A stretch of 64,000 bases of DNA from Lachnospiraceae bacterium. Lineage in GTDB: Bacteria > Bacillota > Clostridia > Lachnospirales > Lachnospiraceae. The stretch covers positions 1 through 64,000 of the forward strand of contig BLMC01000010.1 of assembly GCA_011959805.1 (NCBI GenBank). The letters run 5' to 3'. The position numbers were made by a program, and so were the translations under genes. This document shows positions 31,450 to 39,837 of this stretch, one piece after another. The notes under the pieces were generated by a model. The model was given only the letters and a program-made list of their open reading frames with translations, did not search any database and was not told the DNA's origin. Every line of letters begins with the position of its first letter. Within the stretch, counting starts at the first letter, position 1.

Positions 31450-31633
31450 AAGAAACACGGTCAGTTTCTTATCGTCGGATGCACGGCGTAAAGGACAGCG
31501 CTTTTTATCAGAAGTAAAGGTTAATTTCTGATAAGTTGTACTATCAACTGTGGATGTAAAATTTTTAGAAAGATATGATTTAGACTGCGGGGCGGCAACA
31601 ACCGCCCTGTACTTTTGCAGGGTATAGTACAAC
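31450..31633 (+). ncRNA. candidate structured leader RNA before the glycosyltransferase gene
   Basis: At least five helices can be drawn: AAGAAAC/GTTTCTT (31450-31456/31464-31470); CGTCG/CGGCG (31473-31477/31484-31488); TTATCAGAA/TTCTGATAA (31505-31513/31526-31534); a long-range GTTGTACTAT/ATAGTACAAC (31535-31544/31624-31633) enclosing GGGCGG/CCGCCC (31590-31595/31602-31607). The last stem competes with CCCTG/CAGGG (31605-31609/31618-31622). No known riboswitch consensus recognised. It starts at the extended -10 promoter and ends 110 nt before the gene. Confidence 0.55.
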
Positions 31634-31743
31634 AAATACTAAATTGATATAGTGATTGTCTGATTGTTTTGTGCAAGGAGTGAATGTATTTGTAATACAG
31701 AATAAAAGATTTATGAAAAAATAGGAGGGAGTGCATTATAAAT

Positions 31744-32850
31744 ATGGCAAGATTACCAGTCAGTGTGTGTATGATTGCAAAAAATGAAGAGCAATACATA
31801 GAGCAATGTCTCAAAAAGCTTTTGCGATACAATATGGAGATTGTGGTGGTAGATACCGGTTCCACGGACAAAACAAAGGAGATTGCAGCTAAATATACAA
31901 ATCATTTGTATGATTTTGTATGGTGTGATGATTTTAGTGCAGCGAGGAACTTTGCGGTATCAAAGGCATCAAATAATTGGATTTTGATTCTTGACTGTGA
32001 TGAATATATACAGGAATTGGATGTAGCAAAATTGCGTACTTGTATGCAAAAATATCCCAAAAACGTTGGTGTGTTAGAGATTCACAATGTTCACACTATT
32101 GTGGAAGGTGGGATTGAAAAAGAAGGCATACAATTGGAGGAAGTTCCCCGATTTTATAATAGAAATTACTATGAGTATCGGTTTCGGATTCACGAGCAGA
32201 TTACACCAAAGCGATTGTTTAATTATGATGAGATTATCTTGGAGACATTTCACCTGCCGATTGTGGTAAAGCATTATGGCTATGATATTCCGCAGAAGGA
32301 AATGATGAAAAAACAAGAGAGAAACCTAAAGCTTTTGTTAAGTTCTATCGGGGAAGTTCAGGAGATGGACGACTATGTTTATTTTCAGATAGGGCAATCC
32401 TACAATGTATTAGGAAATTATAAGAAGGCAGTTGAAGCGTATGATACCTGTCTTGCAATCAACGGCAATGCGGAGAAAAAATTTTTGAACACTTGTTTAG
32501 AGTCTTATGCAGATTGTCTGATAAAATTGGAGAATGTACAGGATGCATATAGATTGCTTGATATGAACAGAGAGTATCTAAGGACAACAAAACTTCGGTA
32601 TCTTTTTGGAAAAGCGGCATATATGTGTAAAGATTATAAAACAGCCTTCGGATTTTTGACAGGAATCACTGACGCGGCAGATTTTGAACAACTTGGCGAG
32701 AATGTTTTTGATGCATATACAAGGATTTTTGCAATTTGCCGCGAGACAGGACAGACAGATAAATTTGAACAATATAAAACAAAACTTGCGGAGTTTGGAA
32801 GGCAACATGGAAAACAAGTTACATTTCAGGGAGAGGGGGAAGTAGGCTAA
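31744..32850 (+). CDS. family 2 glycosyltransferase with C-terminal TPR-like helices, in the flagellar locus
   Basis: 368 aa. N-terminal GT-A fold: PVSVCMIAKNEEQYIEQCL, VVDTGSTDKTKEIA, DDFSAARNFAVSKASNNWILILDCDEY with a metal-binding DxD (LDCDEY). The C-terminal ~150 residues are helical repeats with TPR character (YFQIGQSYNVLGNYKKAVEAYDTCL). Such TPR-glycosyltransferases sit in flagellar gene clusters of C. difficile and relatives, where they add sugars to flagellin; acceptor here is unknown, hook protein is another option. Start ATG 31744 follows AGGAGG (31722-31727) with a long spacing of 16 nt. Followed after 1 nt by flbD. Confidence 0.85.
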   Translation: MARLPVSVCMIAKNEEQYIEQCLKKLLRYNMEIVVVDTGSTDKTKEIAAKYTNHLYDFVWCDDFSAARNFAVSKASNNWILILDCDEYIQELDVAKLRTCMQKYPKNVGVLEIHNVHTIVEGGIEKEGIQLEEVPRFYNRNYYEYRFRIHEQITPKRLFNYDEIILETFHLPIVVKHYGYDIPQKEMMKKQERNLKLLLSSIGEVQEMDDYVYFQIGQSYNVLGNYKKAVEAYDTCLAINGNAEKKFLNTCLESYADCLIKLENVQDAYRLLDMNREYLRTTKLRYLFGKAAYMCKDYKTAFGFLTGITDAADFEQLGENVFDAYTRIFAICRETGQTDKFEQYKTKLAEFGRQHGKQVTFQGEGEVG

Positions 32851-32851
32851 G

Positions 32852-33073
32852 ATGATAGAAGTAACAAAAATCAATGGTGTTAAGATTTTAGTAAACACCA
32901 GTTTGATTGAGATGGTCGAGGAGACACCAGATACAGTTATTACGTTAACCGACGGTAAAAAAATAATTGTAAAAGAAAGTAGACACGAAATCAAAAATCT
33001 AGTAAAATTAACAAGGCAGGAATATTTTGCGCAAATAGCGGGCATAGGAAGCATAGAAAATGCGGAAAAATGA
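32852..33073 (+). CDS. flbD: flagellar protein FlbD (SwrD)
   Basis: 73 aa. MIEVTKINGVKILVNTSLIEMVEETPDTVITLTDGKKIIVKES is the standard FlbD/SwrD N-terminus; Bacillus SwrD raises stator power for swarming. The start is 1 nt after the glycosyltransferase stop, with GGGGGAAGTAGG as RBS inside that gene, so translation is coupled. Confidence 0.93.
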   Translation: MIEVTKINGVKILVNTSLIEMVEETPDTVITLTDGKKIIVKESRHEIKNLVKLTRQEYFAQIAGIGSIENAEK

Positions 33074-33131
33074 AGCGTAAAAAGCCGCTTAAATAAAATG
33101 TATAATGTAGCAAATTAAGAAAATATAAGAA

Positions 33132-33146
33132 AATTTTCAGAAAATT
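33132..33146. promoter_or_regulatory. perfect CodY box upstream of motA
   Basis: AATTTTCAGAAAATT is an exact match (15 of 15) to the CodY consensus AATTTTCWGAAAATT. It ends 1 bp before the -35 box of the motA promoter, which suits either repression or activation. CodY is encoded 15.6 kb upstream in the same gene neighbourhood. Confidence 0.8.
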
Positions 33147-33147
33147 G

Positions 33148-33176
33148 TTGCAATTTATGTAACCTTAAAGTATTAT
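33148..33176 (+). promoter_or_regulatory. sigma-A promoter of motA
   Basis: TTGCAA (33148-33153), 17-bp spacer, TATTAT (33171-33176), with about 55 nt to the motA start. Likely starts the unit motA to flhB. Confidence 0.65.
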
Positions 33177-33237
33177 ATAACTATGGAGAAAAAAGGGCGT
33201 AGAGAGTACTATGCCTATGAAAAAGGGGTGTGTAAAA

Positions 33238-34029
33238 GTGGATATAGCGTCTTTAGTGGGAATGCTTGTGTGTATTGTCTTGGTTATATTCGGTATGATA
33301 GACTCAGCAGGCGGTATTAACGGAATTGGTTATTTCCTGGACCCAGCGTCAGCTTTGATTACTTTTGGTGGTTCCTTCTTCGCGACAATGATGTCGGTAA
33401 GTATGGCAAACTTTGTTGGTGGTCTTAAGAGTATGACATTGATTTTTAAACCAATAAGCGTCAATGTTCCAGAGATGATTACAAAGATTATAGAATTGTC
33501 CAACATTGCAAGAAAAGAGGGACTTCTTTCTCTGGAAGAAGCAGCAGGAAATCTTGATGACGAGTTTATGAAAAAGGGAATTATGCTGATTGTCGATGGT
33601 ACAGACCCAGAGCTGGTACGAGGAATTCTAGAGACGGAATTAAACAGTATTAATGATCGCCATAAATTAAGATCAGGTTTTTGGGATTCTTTGGGTGCCA
33701 TGGGTCCTGCGTGGGGTATGATTGGTACATTGGTTGGATTGATTTGTATGTTAAACAACATGTCTGATCCTTCTTCAATCGGACCTAAGATGGGTGTTGC
33801 TTTGATTACAACATTCTATGGTTCTATCCTTGCAAACTGGATTTGTACTCCAACATCGAGCAAGCTGCAAGCAAACAACGCAGTTGAGATGCAATCAAAA
33901 GAGATTATGATAGAAGGTCTATTGTCAATACAGGCAGGTGAGAACCCGCGTGTAATTGAGGAAAAATTAAAGTCATTCTTGTCACCGAGTGAGAGACCTT
34001 CCCAAGAAGGCGGTGGAGGTGAGGCTTAA
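33238..34029 (+). CDS. motA: flagellar motor stator protein MotA
   Basis: 263 aa ion-channel stator subunit with four membrane segments: MDIASLVGMLVCIVLVIFGMI near the N-terminus, one at about 35-55, and two in the C-terminal third (GPAWGMIGTLVGLICML, then MGVALITTFYGSILANWICTP). Charged cytoplasmic loop between. GTG 33238 is preferred, 8 nt after AAAGGGGTG; an ATG at 33211 would add nine non-family residues. Inserted here between flbD and fliL, unlike Bacillus, where motAB is elsewhere. motB overlaps its stop by 1 nt. Confidence 0.95.
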   Translation: MDIASLVGMLVCIVLVIFGMIDSAGGINGIGYFLDPASALITFGGSFFATMMSVSMANFVGGLKSMTLIFKPISVNVPEMITKIIELSNIARKEGLLSLEEAAGNLDDEFMKKGIMLIVDGTDPELVRGILETELNSINDRHKLRSGFWDSLGAMGPAWGMIGTLVGLICMLNNMSDPSSIGPKMGVALITTFYGSILANWICTPTSSKLQANNAVEMQSKEIMIEGLLSIQAGENPRVIEEKLKSFLSPSERPSQEGGGGEA

Positions 34030-34925
34030 TGGCAAAGAAAAAGGAAGAATTCCAACTCCCACCTGGAACCCCGGCACCGTGGATGGCCACATTCTCCGAT
34101 ATGATGACATTATTAATGTGTTTTTTCGTGCTATTGTTCTCTATGTCGGAAGTGGATGCTGCTAAGTTCGAGGAAGTTGCAAAGTCATTTCAATCCACAA
34201 TCAGTATTTTCAAAGCCGGATCAAAGGCTGTTGGCGATGGTATTTTAGTGAGTAACGGTGTGAGCCAACTTAATATGCTTGATGAATACATAAATAGCAG
34301 TGGAAAAACTGCTGAGTCGGATTCTAAGAGTCCTGATCCGACGAAGGATGGCGGTGCTGCGGCAGAGAAGTTGCAGGAAGTAGCCGCCCAACTTGATATG
34401 ACAAAAGAAGAAGTTGAGTCGTTGGTCGAGGCGCTTGACAATCTGGAACAAGAGAAGCTGAATCTTTCTGAGGAAATGGCAGAGAAAGTTGAGGAAGCAC
34501 TTGACGAAAGTATGATGGCTGATAAAGTGGATGTTGATTTTAATGCGGATTTTGTTACTCTTACATTAAATGGAGCATTTTTGTTTGATTCGGGAAAAGC
34601 GGATATCAAACCAGATGCAATACCTGTACTGGATAAGATTGGCGTGTTGCTTACAAAATATGCAGATTCGGGGATTGAGATTGAAGGACATACAGATTCT
34701 GTTCCACTAAACGGTGGTAGATATGAGAATAATGATGTGCTTAGCAGTTATAGAGCGCTTGCAGTGTTCAATTACTTGAAGGAAAATGCTACGCTTGACC
34801 CAGGAACTGTGAAACATTCTGGCAGAGGGGAATATCGACCGATTGCAGACAATACGACGCCGGAAGGCAGAGCAAAAAACAGACGGGTTGAAATAAAGAT
34901 ATACAATGCTTTAAGCACATATTAA
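34029..34925 (+). CDS. motB: flagellar motor stator protein MotB
   Basis: 298 aa. One N-terminal membrane segment, PWMATFSDMMTLLMCFFVLLFSMS (about 18-41), with the ion-conducting Asp in FSDMMTLL, a plug helix and coiled region, then an OmpA-type peptidoglycan-binding domain from about residue 185 (GIEIEGHTDSVP, RALAVFNYL, GRAKNRRVEIKI). The start overlaps the last base of motA, so the stator pair is coupled. Confidence 0.95.
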   Translation: MAKKKEEFQLPPGTPAPWMATFSDMMTLLMCFFVLLFSMSEVDAAKFEEVAKSFQSTISIFKAGSKAVGDGILVSNGVSQLNMLDEYINSSGKTAESDSKSPDPTKDGGAAAEKLQEVAAQLDMTKEEVESLVEALDNLEQEKLNLSEEMAEKVEEALDESMMADKVDVDFNADFVTLTLNGAFLFDSGKADIKPDAIPVLDKIGVLLTKYADSGIEIEGHTDSVPLNGGRYENNDVLSSYRALAVFNYLKENATLDPGTVKHSGRGEYRPIADNTTPEGRAKNRRVEIKIYNALSTY

Positions 34926-34943
34926 TGAAAGGGGAAAATAAAA

Positions 34944-35456
34944 ATGAAACGTAATCTGTTATCAATTATCATTCTGGCATTGCTTGTTGTCAATATTGTA
35001 TTATCGGCAATTATGATGGTAAGTGTGTCGAGTGCGTCCAAGAAGACGGCATCTTTAGTGGCAGATATTGCCACAGTCGTTGGGATTGAAATCAATGGAT
35101 TGCCAGATTCAGATTTGGCACCGACAGTATCTATGGCGGATACCGCAGTTCACAATGTTGCAGGGGAGCTGACAATTCCTTTGAAAAAGGGTGAGGATGG
35201 CGAGGACCACTATGCAGTTGGCAGTGTGTCACTGTCTATGGACTCTAAGAGCAAGGATTACAAGAAATATTCCGAGACAATGGCAGATATGGATGGAATT
35301 ATAAAGGATATTGTGTTTGCAGTCATGGGCAACTATACTGTGGATGAGGCAAGAACTAATTCCGAACCAATCAAGCAGGAGATTCTTAAAAAGATTCAGG
35401 AACGGTTTGATTCTACATTTATTTATAGTGTATCCTATAATTTCTTATATAATTGA
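34944..35456 (+). CDS. fliL: flagellar basal body-associated protein FliL
   Basis: 170 aa. N-terminal membrane anchor (LLSIIILALLVVNIVLSAIMMVSV, about 4-27) and an extracytoplasmic domain with stomatin-like layout seen in FliL, which strengthens stators. GAAAGGGGAAA precedes ATG 34944. The sequence is diverged, but position between motB and fliM, size and topology all agree. Confidence 0.85.
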   Translation: MKRNLLSIIILALLVVNIVLSAIMMVSVSSASKKTASLVADIATVVGIEINGLPDSDLAPTVSMADTAVHNVAGELTIPLKKGEDGEDHYAVGSVSLSMDSKSKDYKKYSETMADMDGIIKDIVFAVMGNYTVDEARTNSEPIKQEILKKIQERFDSTFIYSVSYNFLYN

Positions 35457-35537
35457 GAATTGGTATATACATAGACACAGGATAAATAAGGGGATATAAT
35501 GGACAGAATTATGAATATGTAGGGGGTGATTAACTAC

Positions 35538-36518
35538 ATGGGAGAGGTATTATCTCAAAGCGAAATAGACAGTTTGCTGGCGGCGTTAAGTTCCGGTGAG
35601 CTGGATGTAGAGGATATGCAGGAGAAGGACGAGCGGCAAGCGAAAAATTATGACTTCACTCGGCCTGCGAAATTCTCAAAAGAGCATTTAAGAACATTAA
35701 ATATGATTTTTGACCATTACGGAAGACTGTTATCAACTAATCTGCCGGTGTACCTCAGAAAGAATGTACAAGTAAGTGTTGCAAGTTCTGAGACGGTAAC
35801 TTTCGCTGAGTTTTCCAATGCTTTGTCAAATCCAGTGCTGCTCACAGTTGTTAATTTTTCACCGATGCCAGGCTCCATTATAATGGAGCTGACAAGTGGT
35901 CTAGGATATGCAATTATAGACCGAATGCTTGGCGGTAGAGGAGAATCTTTGGAAAAGGCAAGGGACTTTACAGAAATAGAGATGAGCATCATTGAGAGAA
36001 TCATGGTAATCTGTATGCAGTTACTTCGAGAACCCTGGAAGAATGTGGCAGAAGTCAATCCATATTTGGAAAGGATTGAGACAAATCCACAGTTTGCGCA
36101 GATTATTTCACCGAGCGATATGGTGGCGCTTGTGACCATGAATGTCAAGATTGGTGACGTCGAAGGTTTGATGAATGTATGTCTTCCGTTCTTTACGTTG
36201 GAATCCGTAATGGACAGACTGAATACGAAGTTCTGGTATTCCAGTTTGCAGAAGATGGATGACGAGGATTATGAACAGTTTATCGAATCGATGATACGCA
36301 GAGTTGATGTTCCTGTAAAAGCAGTTCTTGGAAAAAGCGTTATCACAGTGAATGACTTTGTAAATATACAGGTAGGAGATATTATACGGCTTGATTCAAA
36401 GATCGATGATGAACTGGATGTGTATGTGGGGGATATTAAGAAATTTAGTGCTGTGCCCGGCGCAAGCAAAGAGGCATATGCAGTAAGGATAACATCAGTA
36501 GTGAGGGAGGAGGAATAA
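35538..36518 (+). CDS. fliM: flagellar motor switch protein FliM
   Basis: 326 aa C-ring protein that binds phospho-CheY. The N-terminal peptide EVLSQSEIDSLLAAL is the CheY-binding motif; the middle CheC-like domain has KNYDFTRPAKFSKEHLRTL and LTSGLGYAIIDRMLGGRG, and a C-terminal SpoA domain ends VGDIKKFSAVPG. ATG 35538 is preferred, 11 nt after AGGGGGTGA; a GTG at 35526 lies in that RBS. The stop leads with 4 bp into fliY. Confidence 0.96.
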   Translation: MGEVLSQSEIDSLLAALSSGELDVEDMQEKDERQAKNYDFTRPAKFSKEHLRTLNMIFDHYGRLLSTNLPVYLRKNVQVSVASSETVTFAEFSNALSNPVLLTVVNFSPMPGSIIMELTSGLGYAIIDRMLGGRGESLEKARDFTEIEMSIIERIMVICMQLLREPWKNVAEVNPYLERIETNPQFAQIISPSDMVALVTMNVKIGDVEGLMNVCLPFFTLESVMDRLNTKFWYSSLQKMDDEDYEQFIESMIRRVDVPVKAVLGKSVITVNDFVNIQVGDIIRLDSKIDDELDVYVGDIKKFSAVPGASKEAYAVRITSVVREEE

Positions 36519-36522
36519 GACA

Positions 36523-37767
36523 ATGGATGGTATGTTATCTCAGGATGAAATAAATGCATTGTTGAACGGTGTGGATTTGTCAGCGGATTCAGGAACAGCG
36601 GATTCGTCGGCGTCTTCTTCAGCCGGAGAAGATCTTACCGATATAGAAAAAGATGCGATAGGAGAGGTAGCCAATATCAGTATGGGTACTTCTGCCACAA
36701 CACTTTTTTCATTAGTGAATAGAAAAGTAAATATTACTACACCAATTGTAGAAATGTGCACTTGGCAGGATGTGCTCAATACTTATGAGAGACCGTGTGT
36801 TTTTATTCAGATTAAGTATACTGTCGGACTAAATGGTACGAATATTTTAGTGTTAAAAGAGCATGACGTTAAAGTGATTACGGATTTGATGATGGGAGGA
36901 GACGGCACAAATATTGACGGTGAGCTTAGTGAGCTGCATTTAAGTGCGATATCTGAAGCTATGAATCAGATGATGGGGTCTTCGTCGACTTCACTTTCGT
37001 CTATGCTTGGCAAGACAATTGATATCAGTCCGCCAGAGGCAAGTCTTGTTGATTTGCATTCAAAAGAGCCACGCGAACTTTCTCCATTCCTCGAGGACAG
37101 ATTTGTAAAGATTTCATTCAGGATGCAGATAGATGATCTAGTGGACTCTACTCTGATGCAATTGTATCCTCTTGATTTTGCGAAGTCAGTTTATGAGACT
37201 TTTATGGCGCAACAGATGGGTGGTATATCAGAGCCAGCCCCAAGTCCAGCACCAGCGCCAAGTCCGGCACCTGCTCCGACACCTATGCCAGATATGGGAA
37301 TGCAGCAGATGGGAATGCCAATGGGTGGTATGGATATGGGAATGCCGCAAGGCGGATATGGAATGCCACCGCAGATGGGAATGCCACAAGGTGGATATGG
37401 AATGCCACCACAGATGGGAATGCCACAAGGCGGATATGGAATGCCACCACAGATGGGATATGGAATGCCAAATGTAAATATACAACCTGCACAGTTCCAA
37501 AATTTTGCACAGGGACAGGGTGAGATGGTGAGCGCGGAAAGTATCGGTCTAATTCGAGATGTTCCGTTGGAAGTAACCGTAGAGCTGGGAAGAACCAGCA
37601 AATCTATCTCAGATATTTTGGAGTTTGCTCCAGGTACTATTATAGAACTTGACAAGATTGCAGGAGAACCGATTGATGTGCTTGTAAACGGTAAGTTTGT
37701 CGCAAAAGGCGAAGTCGTGGTGATTGAGGAAAGTTTTGGCGTAAGGATTATGGAGATAATCAAATAA
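36523..37767 (+). CDS. fliY: flagellar motor switch phosphatase FliY with tandem-repeat linker
   Basis: 414 aa. N-terminal CheY-binding peptide (MLSQDEINALL), a CheC-type phosphatase domain with two E...N active sites (EKDAIGEVANISMGTSATTL and ISEAMNQMMGSSSTSL), a linker, and a C-terminal SpoA/FliN domain (VPLEVTVELGRTSKSISDILEF). FliY dephosphorylates CheY-P at the motor and also serves as FliN. The linker (about 230-320) is Pro/Ala-rich, then holds three 13-residue repeats MPQGGYGMPPQMG. No separate fliN is in the window. Confidence 0.95.
   Translation: MDGMLSQDEINALLNGVDLSADSGTADSSASSSAGEDLTDIEKDAIGEVANISMGTSATTLFSLVNRKVNITTPIVEMCTWQDVLNTYERPCVFIQIKYTVGLNGTNILVLKEHDVKVITDLMMGGDGTNIDGELSELHLSAISEAMNQMMGSSSTSLSSMLGKTIDISPPEASLVDLHSKEPRELSPFLEDRFVKISFRMQIDDLVDSTLMQLYPLDFAKSVYETFMAQQMGGISEPAPSPAPAPSPAPAPTPMPDMGMQQMGMPMGGMDMGMPQGGYGMPPQMGMPQGGYGMPPQMGMPQGGYGMPPQMGYGMPNVNIQPAQFQNFAQGQGEMVSAESIGLIRDVPLEVTVELGRTSKSISDILEFAPGTIIELDKIAGEPIDVLVNGKFVAKGEVVVIEESFGVRIMEIIK
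37342..37458 (+). repeat. 39-bp tandem repeat in fliY (three copies)
   Basis: Units at 37342-37380, 37381-37419 and 37420-37458 differ by only a few silent bases and encode MPQGGYGMPPQMG. Flanking sequence holds related partial units (MGMP, GYGMP). The near identity at DNA level suggests recent expansion. Confidence 0.9.
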
Positions 37768-37823
37768 TTGAAGCGCGATTTTAAGAAATATAAAGTTCAA
37801 ATTTAGAAAGGACAAGAATTATT

Positions 37824-38186
37824 ATGGCAAAGAGAATTCTAATCGTAGACGATGCTGCTTTTATGAGAATGATGATAAAGGACATTTTGACAAAGAACGG
37901 ATATGAGATTGCTGCTGAGGCTGAGAATGGTAAGATCGCAGTTGATAAATACAAGGAGGCATCACCAGATCTGACGCTTTTGGATATTACAATGCCAGAG
38001 ATGGATGGAATTCAGGCGCTCAAAGCAATCAAGGGAATTGATCCAGGTGCCAATGTTATCATGTGTTCTGCAATGGGACAGCAAGCGATGGTAATTGAAG
38101 CGATTCAGTCGGGTGCAAAGGACTTTATTGTAAAACCGTTTCAGGCGGAACGTGTTCTGGAGGCCGTTAAGAAGGTTGTAGGATAG
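37824..38186 (+). CDS. cheY: chemotaxis response regulator CheY
   Basis: 120 aa single receiver domain. Acidic pocket IVDDAAFMR (8-16), phosphorylatable Asp in TLLDITMPEMDG (near 54), switch Thr/Ser region IMCSAMGQ and Lys in VKPFQAERV (near 104). Phosphorylated by CheA and acts on FliM/FliY at the motor. GAAAGGACAAG before ATG 37824. Located between fliY and fliO, as in Bacillus. Confidence 0.96.
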   Translation: MAKRILIVDDAAFMRMMIKDILTKNGYEIAAEAENGKIAVDKYKEASPDLTLLDITMPEMDGIQALKAIKGIDPGANVIMCSAMGQQAMVIEAIQSGAKDFIVKPFQAERVLEAVKKVVG

Positions 38187-38193
38187 AAAAGCG

Positions 38194-38559
38194 ATGTTAT
38201 TATTATCGACACCAAACAGGTATGACTCTATTGTACAATTATTGACAGTGATTCTGATATTTATATTTGTATTGGCCCTTACATATTTTTCCACAAAACT
38301 GACTGCAGGTCTTCAAAAAGGAAGGCTTGCAGGTTCTAATGTGGAGGTATTGGAAACATTTAAGATAGCGCCAACCAAATATATACAGGTTGTGAGGATC
38401 GGTGAAAAATATTTTTCCTATGTAGTCTGTAAGGACACAGTTACTTTGCTTGGAGAAATGACAAAAGAGGATATTTTGACATGGAATAAAGCAGAGTCAG
38501 GGCCAGCGATCAATATGAATTTTAAAGAAATTCTTGATAAATTCAAAAAACAGCAGTAA
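38194..38559 (+). CDS. fliO: flagellar biosynthesis protein FliO
   Basis: 121 aa with one membrane segment (LLTVILIFIFVLALTYFSTKL, about 14-34) and a short cytoplasmic domain with VEVLETFKIAPTKYIQVVRIGEKYFSYVVCKDTVTLLGEM, the FliO pattern. It helps assemble the FliP ring. 7 bp after cheY and before fliP. Confidence 0.88.
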   Translation: MLLLSTPNRYDSIVQLLTVILIFIFVLALTYFSTKLTAGLQKGRLAGSNVEVLETFKIAPTKYIQVVRIGEKYFSYVVCKDTVTLLGEMTKEDILTWNKAESGPAINMNFKEILDKFKKQQ

Positions 38560-38605
38560 ACTAATTTTTGTGTGAGTGCAGATTACTGGATAAGGATAAT
38601 ATTAT

Positions 38606-39514
38606 ATGAAGAATAAGTGCAAGAAATATAATATCAGGCAGGAGTTTCGGAAAATTATATATATGTTCTGTATGGTTCTTATCATATTTTTCGCGGATGT
38701 TTTTGTTGCAGAAGCAACAAGTGATGACGGTGCGACATCAGAAGCGATTATTGACAATCAGCAGGGAGATGAGAATAGAACAAATATTAATGATCCTGGT
38801 ACTGCCCAGACAGGAGAAGATCTTCAGAAACTGAATATTGCGAATAATCTTACAATCACCTATGACAGTGGAAATGGAGAATTGAGTGGAACCTTGAGGA
38901 TACTGTTGATATTGACAGCAATCGCTATTATACCAATACTGCTGGTGACAGTTACCTCGTTTACAAGAATTTTGATCGTGCTTCATTTTACAAGACAAGC
39001 TTTAAACACACAGTCGGCACCACCTAATCAGATATTGATTGCAATTGCTTTGTTCTTGACATTTTTTATTATGCAGCCAGTATTTGGCAAGGTTTATACA
39101 GAGGCAATTGTGCCCTATGATGCAGGGGAAATTGGTTTTGAGGAGGCCTGCAGCATTGCGGCGGCTCCGATGAGACAGTTTATGTTTGAGCAGACACAGA
39201 GAGAGGATATTAATGCTTTTATGCAGATTGCGAATGTGGCATGGGATGGCGAGACAGAAGCACAGGTGCCTACTTCCGTATTGATTCCTTCTTTTATTGT
39301 AAGTGAACTTCGGACAGCTTTTATTATTGGATTTATAATCTATGTGCCATTTATTGTCATTGATATGGTAGTTGCATCAGTGCTTATGAGTATGGGTATG
39401 ATGATGCTTCCGCCAACGACAATTTCCATGCCGTTTAAGATTTTGTTGTTTGTGTTAGCAGATGGATGGAATTTGGTAATTTTATATCTTGTGCAAACGT
39501 TCTATGTGATGTAA
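38606..39514 (+). CDS. fliP: flagellar type III export gate protein FliP
   Basis: 302 aa. A cleavable-signal-like N-terminus (IIYMFCMVLIIFFADVFVAEA, about 15-35), an extended linker, then the FliP core: ILLILTAIAIIPILLVTVTSFTRILIVLHFTRQAL, IALALFLTFFIMQPVFGKVY-like stretch (ALFLTFFIMQPVF) and the C-terminal MMLPPTTISMPFKILLFVLADGWNL. Forms the export pore with FliQ and FliR. Longer than E. coli FliP (245 aa) because of the N-terminal linker. Confidence 0.96.
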   Translation: MKNKCKKYNIRQEFRKIIYMFCMVLIIFFADVFVAEATSDDGATSEAIIDNQQGDENRTNINDPGTAQTGEDLQKLNIANNLTITYDSGNGELSGTLRILLILTAIAIIPILLVTVTSFTRILIVLHFTRQALNTQSAPPNQILIAIALFLTFFIMQPVFGKVYTEAIVPYDAGEIGFEEACSIAAAPMRQFMFEQTQREDINAFMQIANVAWDGETEAQVPTSVLIPSFIVSELRTAFIIGFIIYVPFIVIDMVVASVLMSMGMMMLPPTTISMPFKILLFVLADGWNLVILYLVQTFYVM

Positions 39515-39550
39515 TCTATTCTTAGATCTCGGAAAGGGTGTGGTGATTCA

Positions 39551-39820
39551 ATGACAGTAGAGTTAGTGACTGATATTATGAAAGAGGGATTGTTTGTAAT
39601 TCTCAAAACTGCCGCTCCGCCATTGTTTGTATCGTTAATAATCGGTTTGGTTGTGAGTATTTTTCAGACAGTGACATCTATTCAGGAACAGACCCTTACT
39701 TTTGTTCCTAAGATTGTGGGAATGTTTATCTGTCTTATGCTTCTGGGAGATTGGATGTTAAATAATATGATTACTTATATGACTAATTTATATCAGAATT
39801 TTGCATTGTATATCAGATAG
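39551..39820 (+). CDS. fliQ: flagellar type III export gate protein FliQ
   Basis: 89 aa, two membrane segments (AAPPLFVSLIIGLVVSIFQTVTSIQEQTLTFVPKIVGMF... GDWMLNNMITY), the complete FliQ pattern. GGAAAGGGTGTGG precedes ATG 39551. Part of the FliPQR export gate. Confidence 0.96.
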   Translation: MTVELVTDIMKEGLFVILKTAAPPLFVSLIIGLVVSIFQTVTSIQEQTLTFVPKIVGMFICLMLLGDWMLNNMITYMTNLYQNFALYIR

Positions 39821-39837
39821 TGGAAGGAATAGGCAGT

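Larger units (their letters stand above)
31002..31743 (+). other. 742-bp intergenic region between flgE and the glycosyltransferase gene
   Basis: Contains in order: the flgE terminator (31025-31054), an AT-rich stretch without recognisable features (31055-31260), an inverted repeat (31314-31378), an extended -10 promoter (31440-31445) and a structured leader (31450-31633). A 95-codon frame (31204-31491) overlaps these elements, has no RBS of note and is not taken as a gene. Confidence 0.6.

Noticed and set aside
31204-31491. 95-codon frame in the flgE-glycosyltransferase gap
   Set aside because: It crosses the inverted repeat and the promoter, lacks an RBS and has unnatural composition (Cys-rich).
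31450-31633. c-di-GMP-I or c-di-GMP-II riboswitch in the flagellar leaders
   Set aside because: The conserved core bases of either class as I know them are not present in this leader, nor in those of fliK, flhA or cheD.
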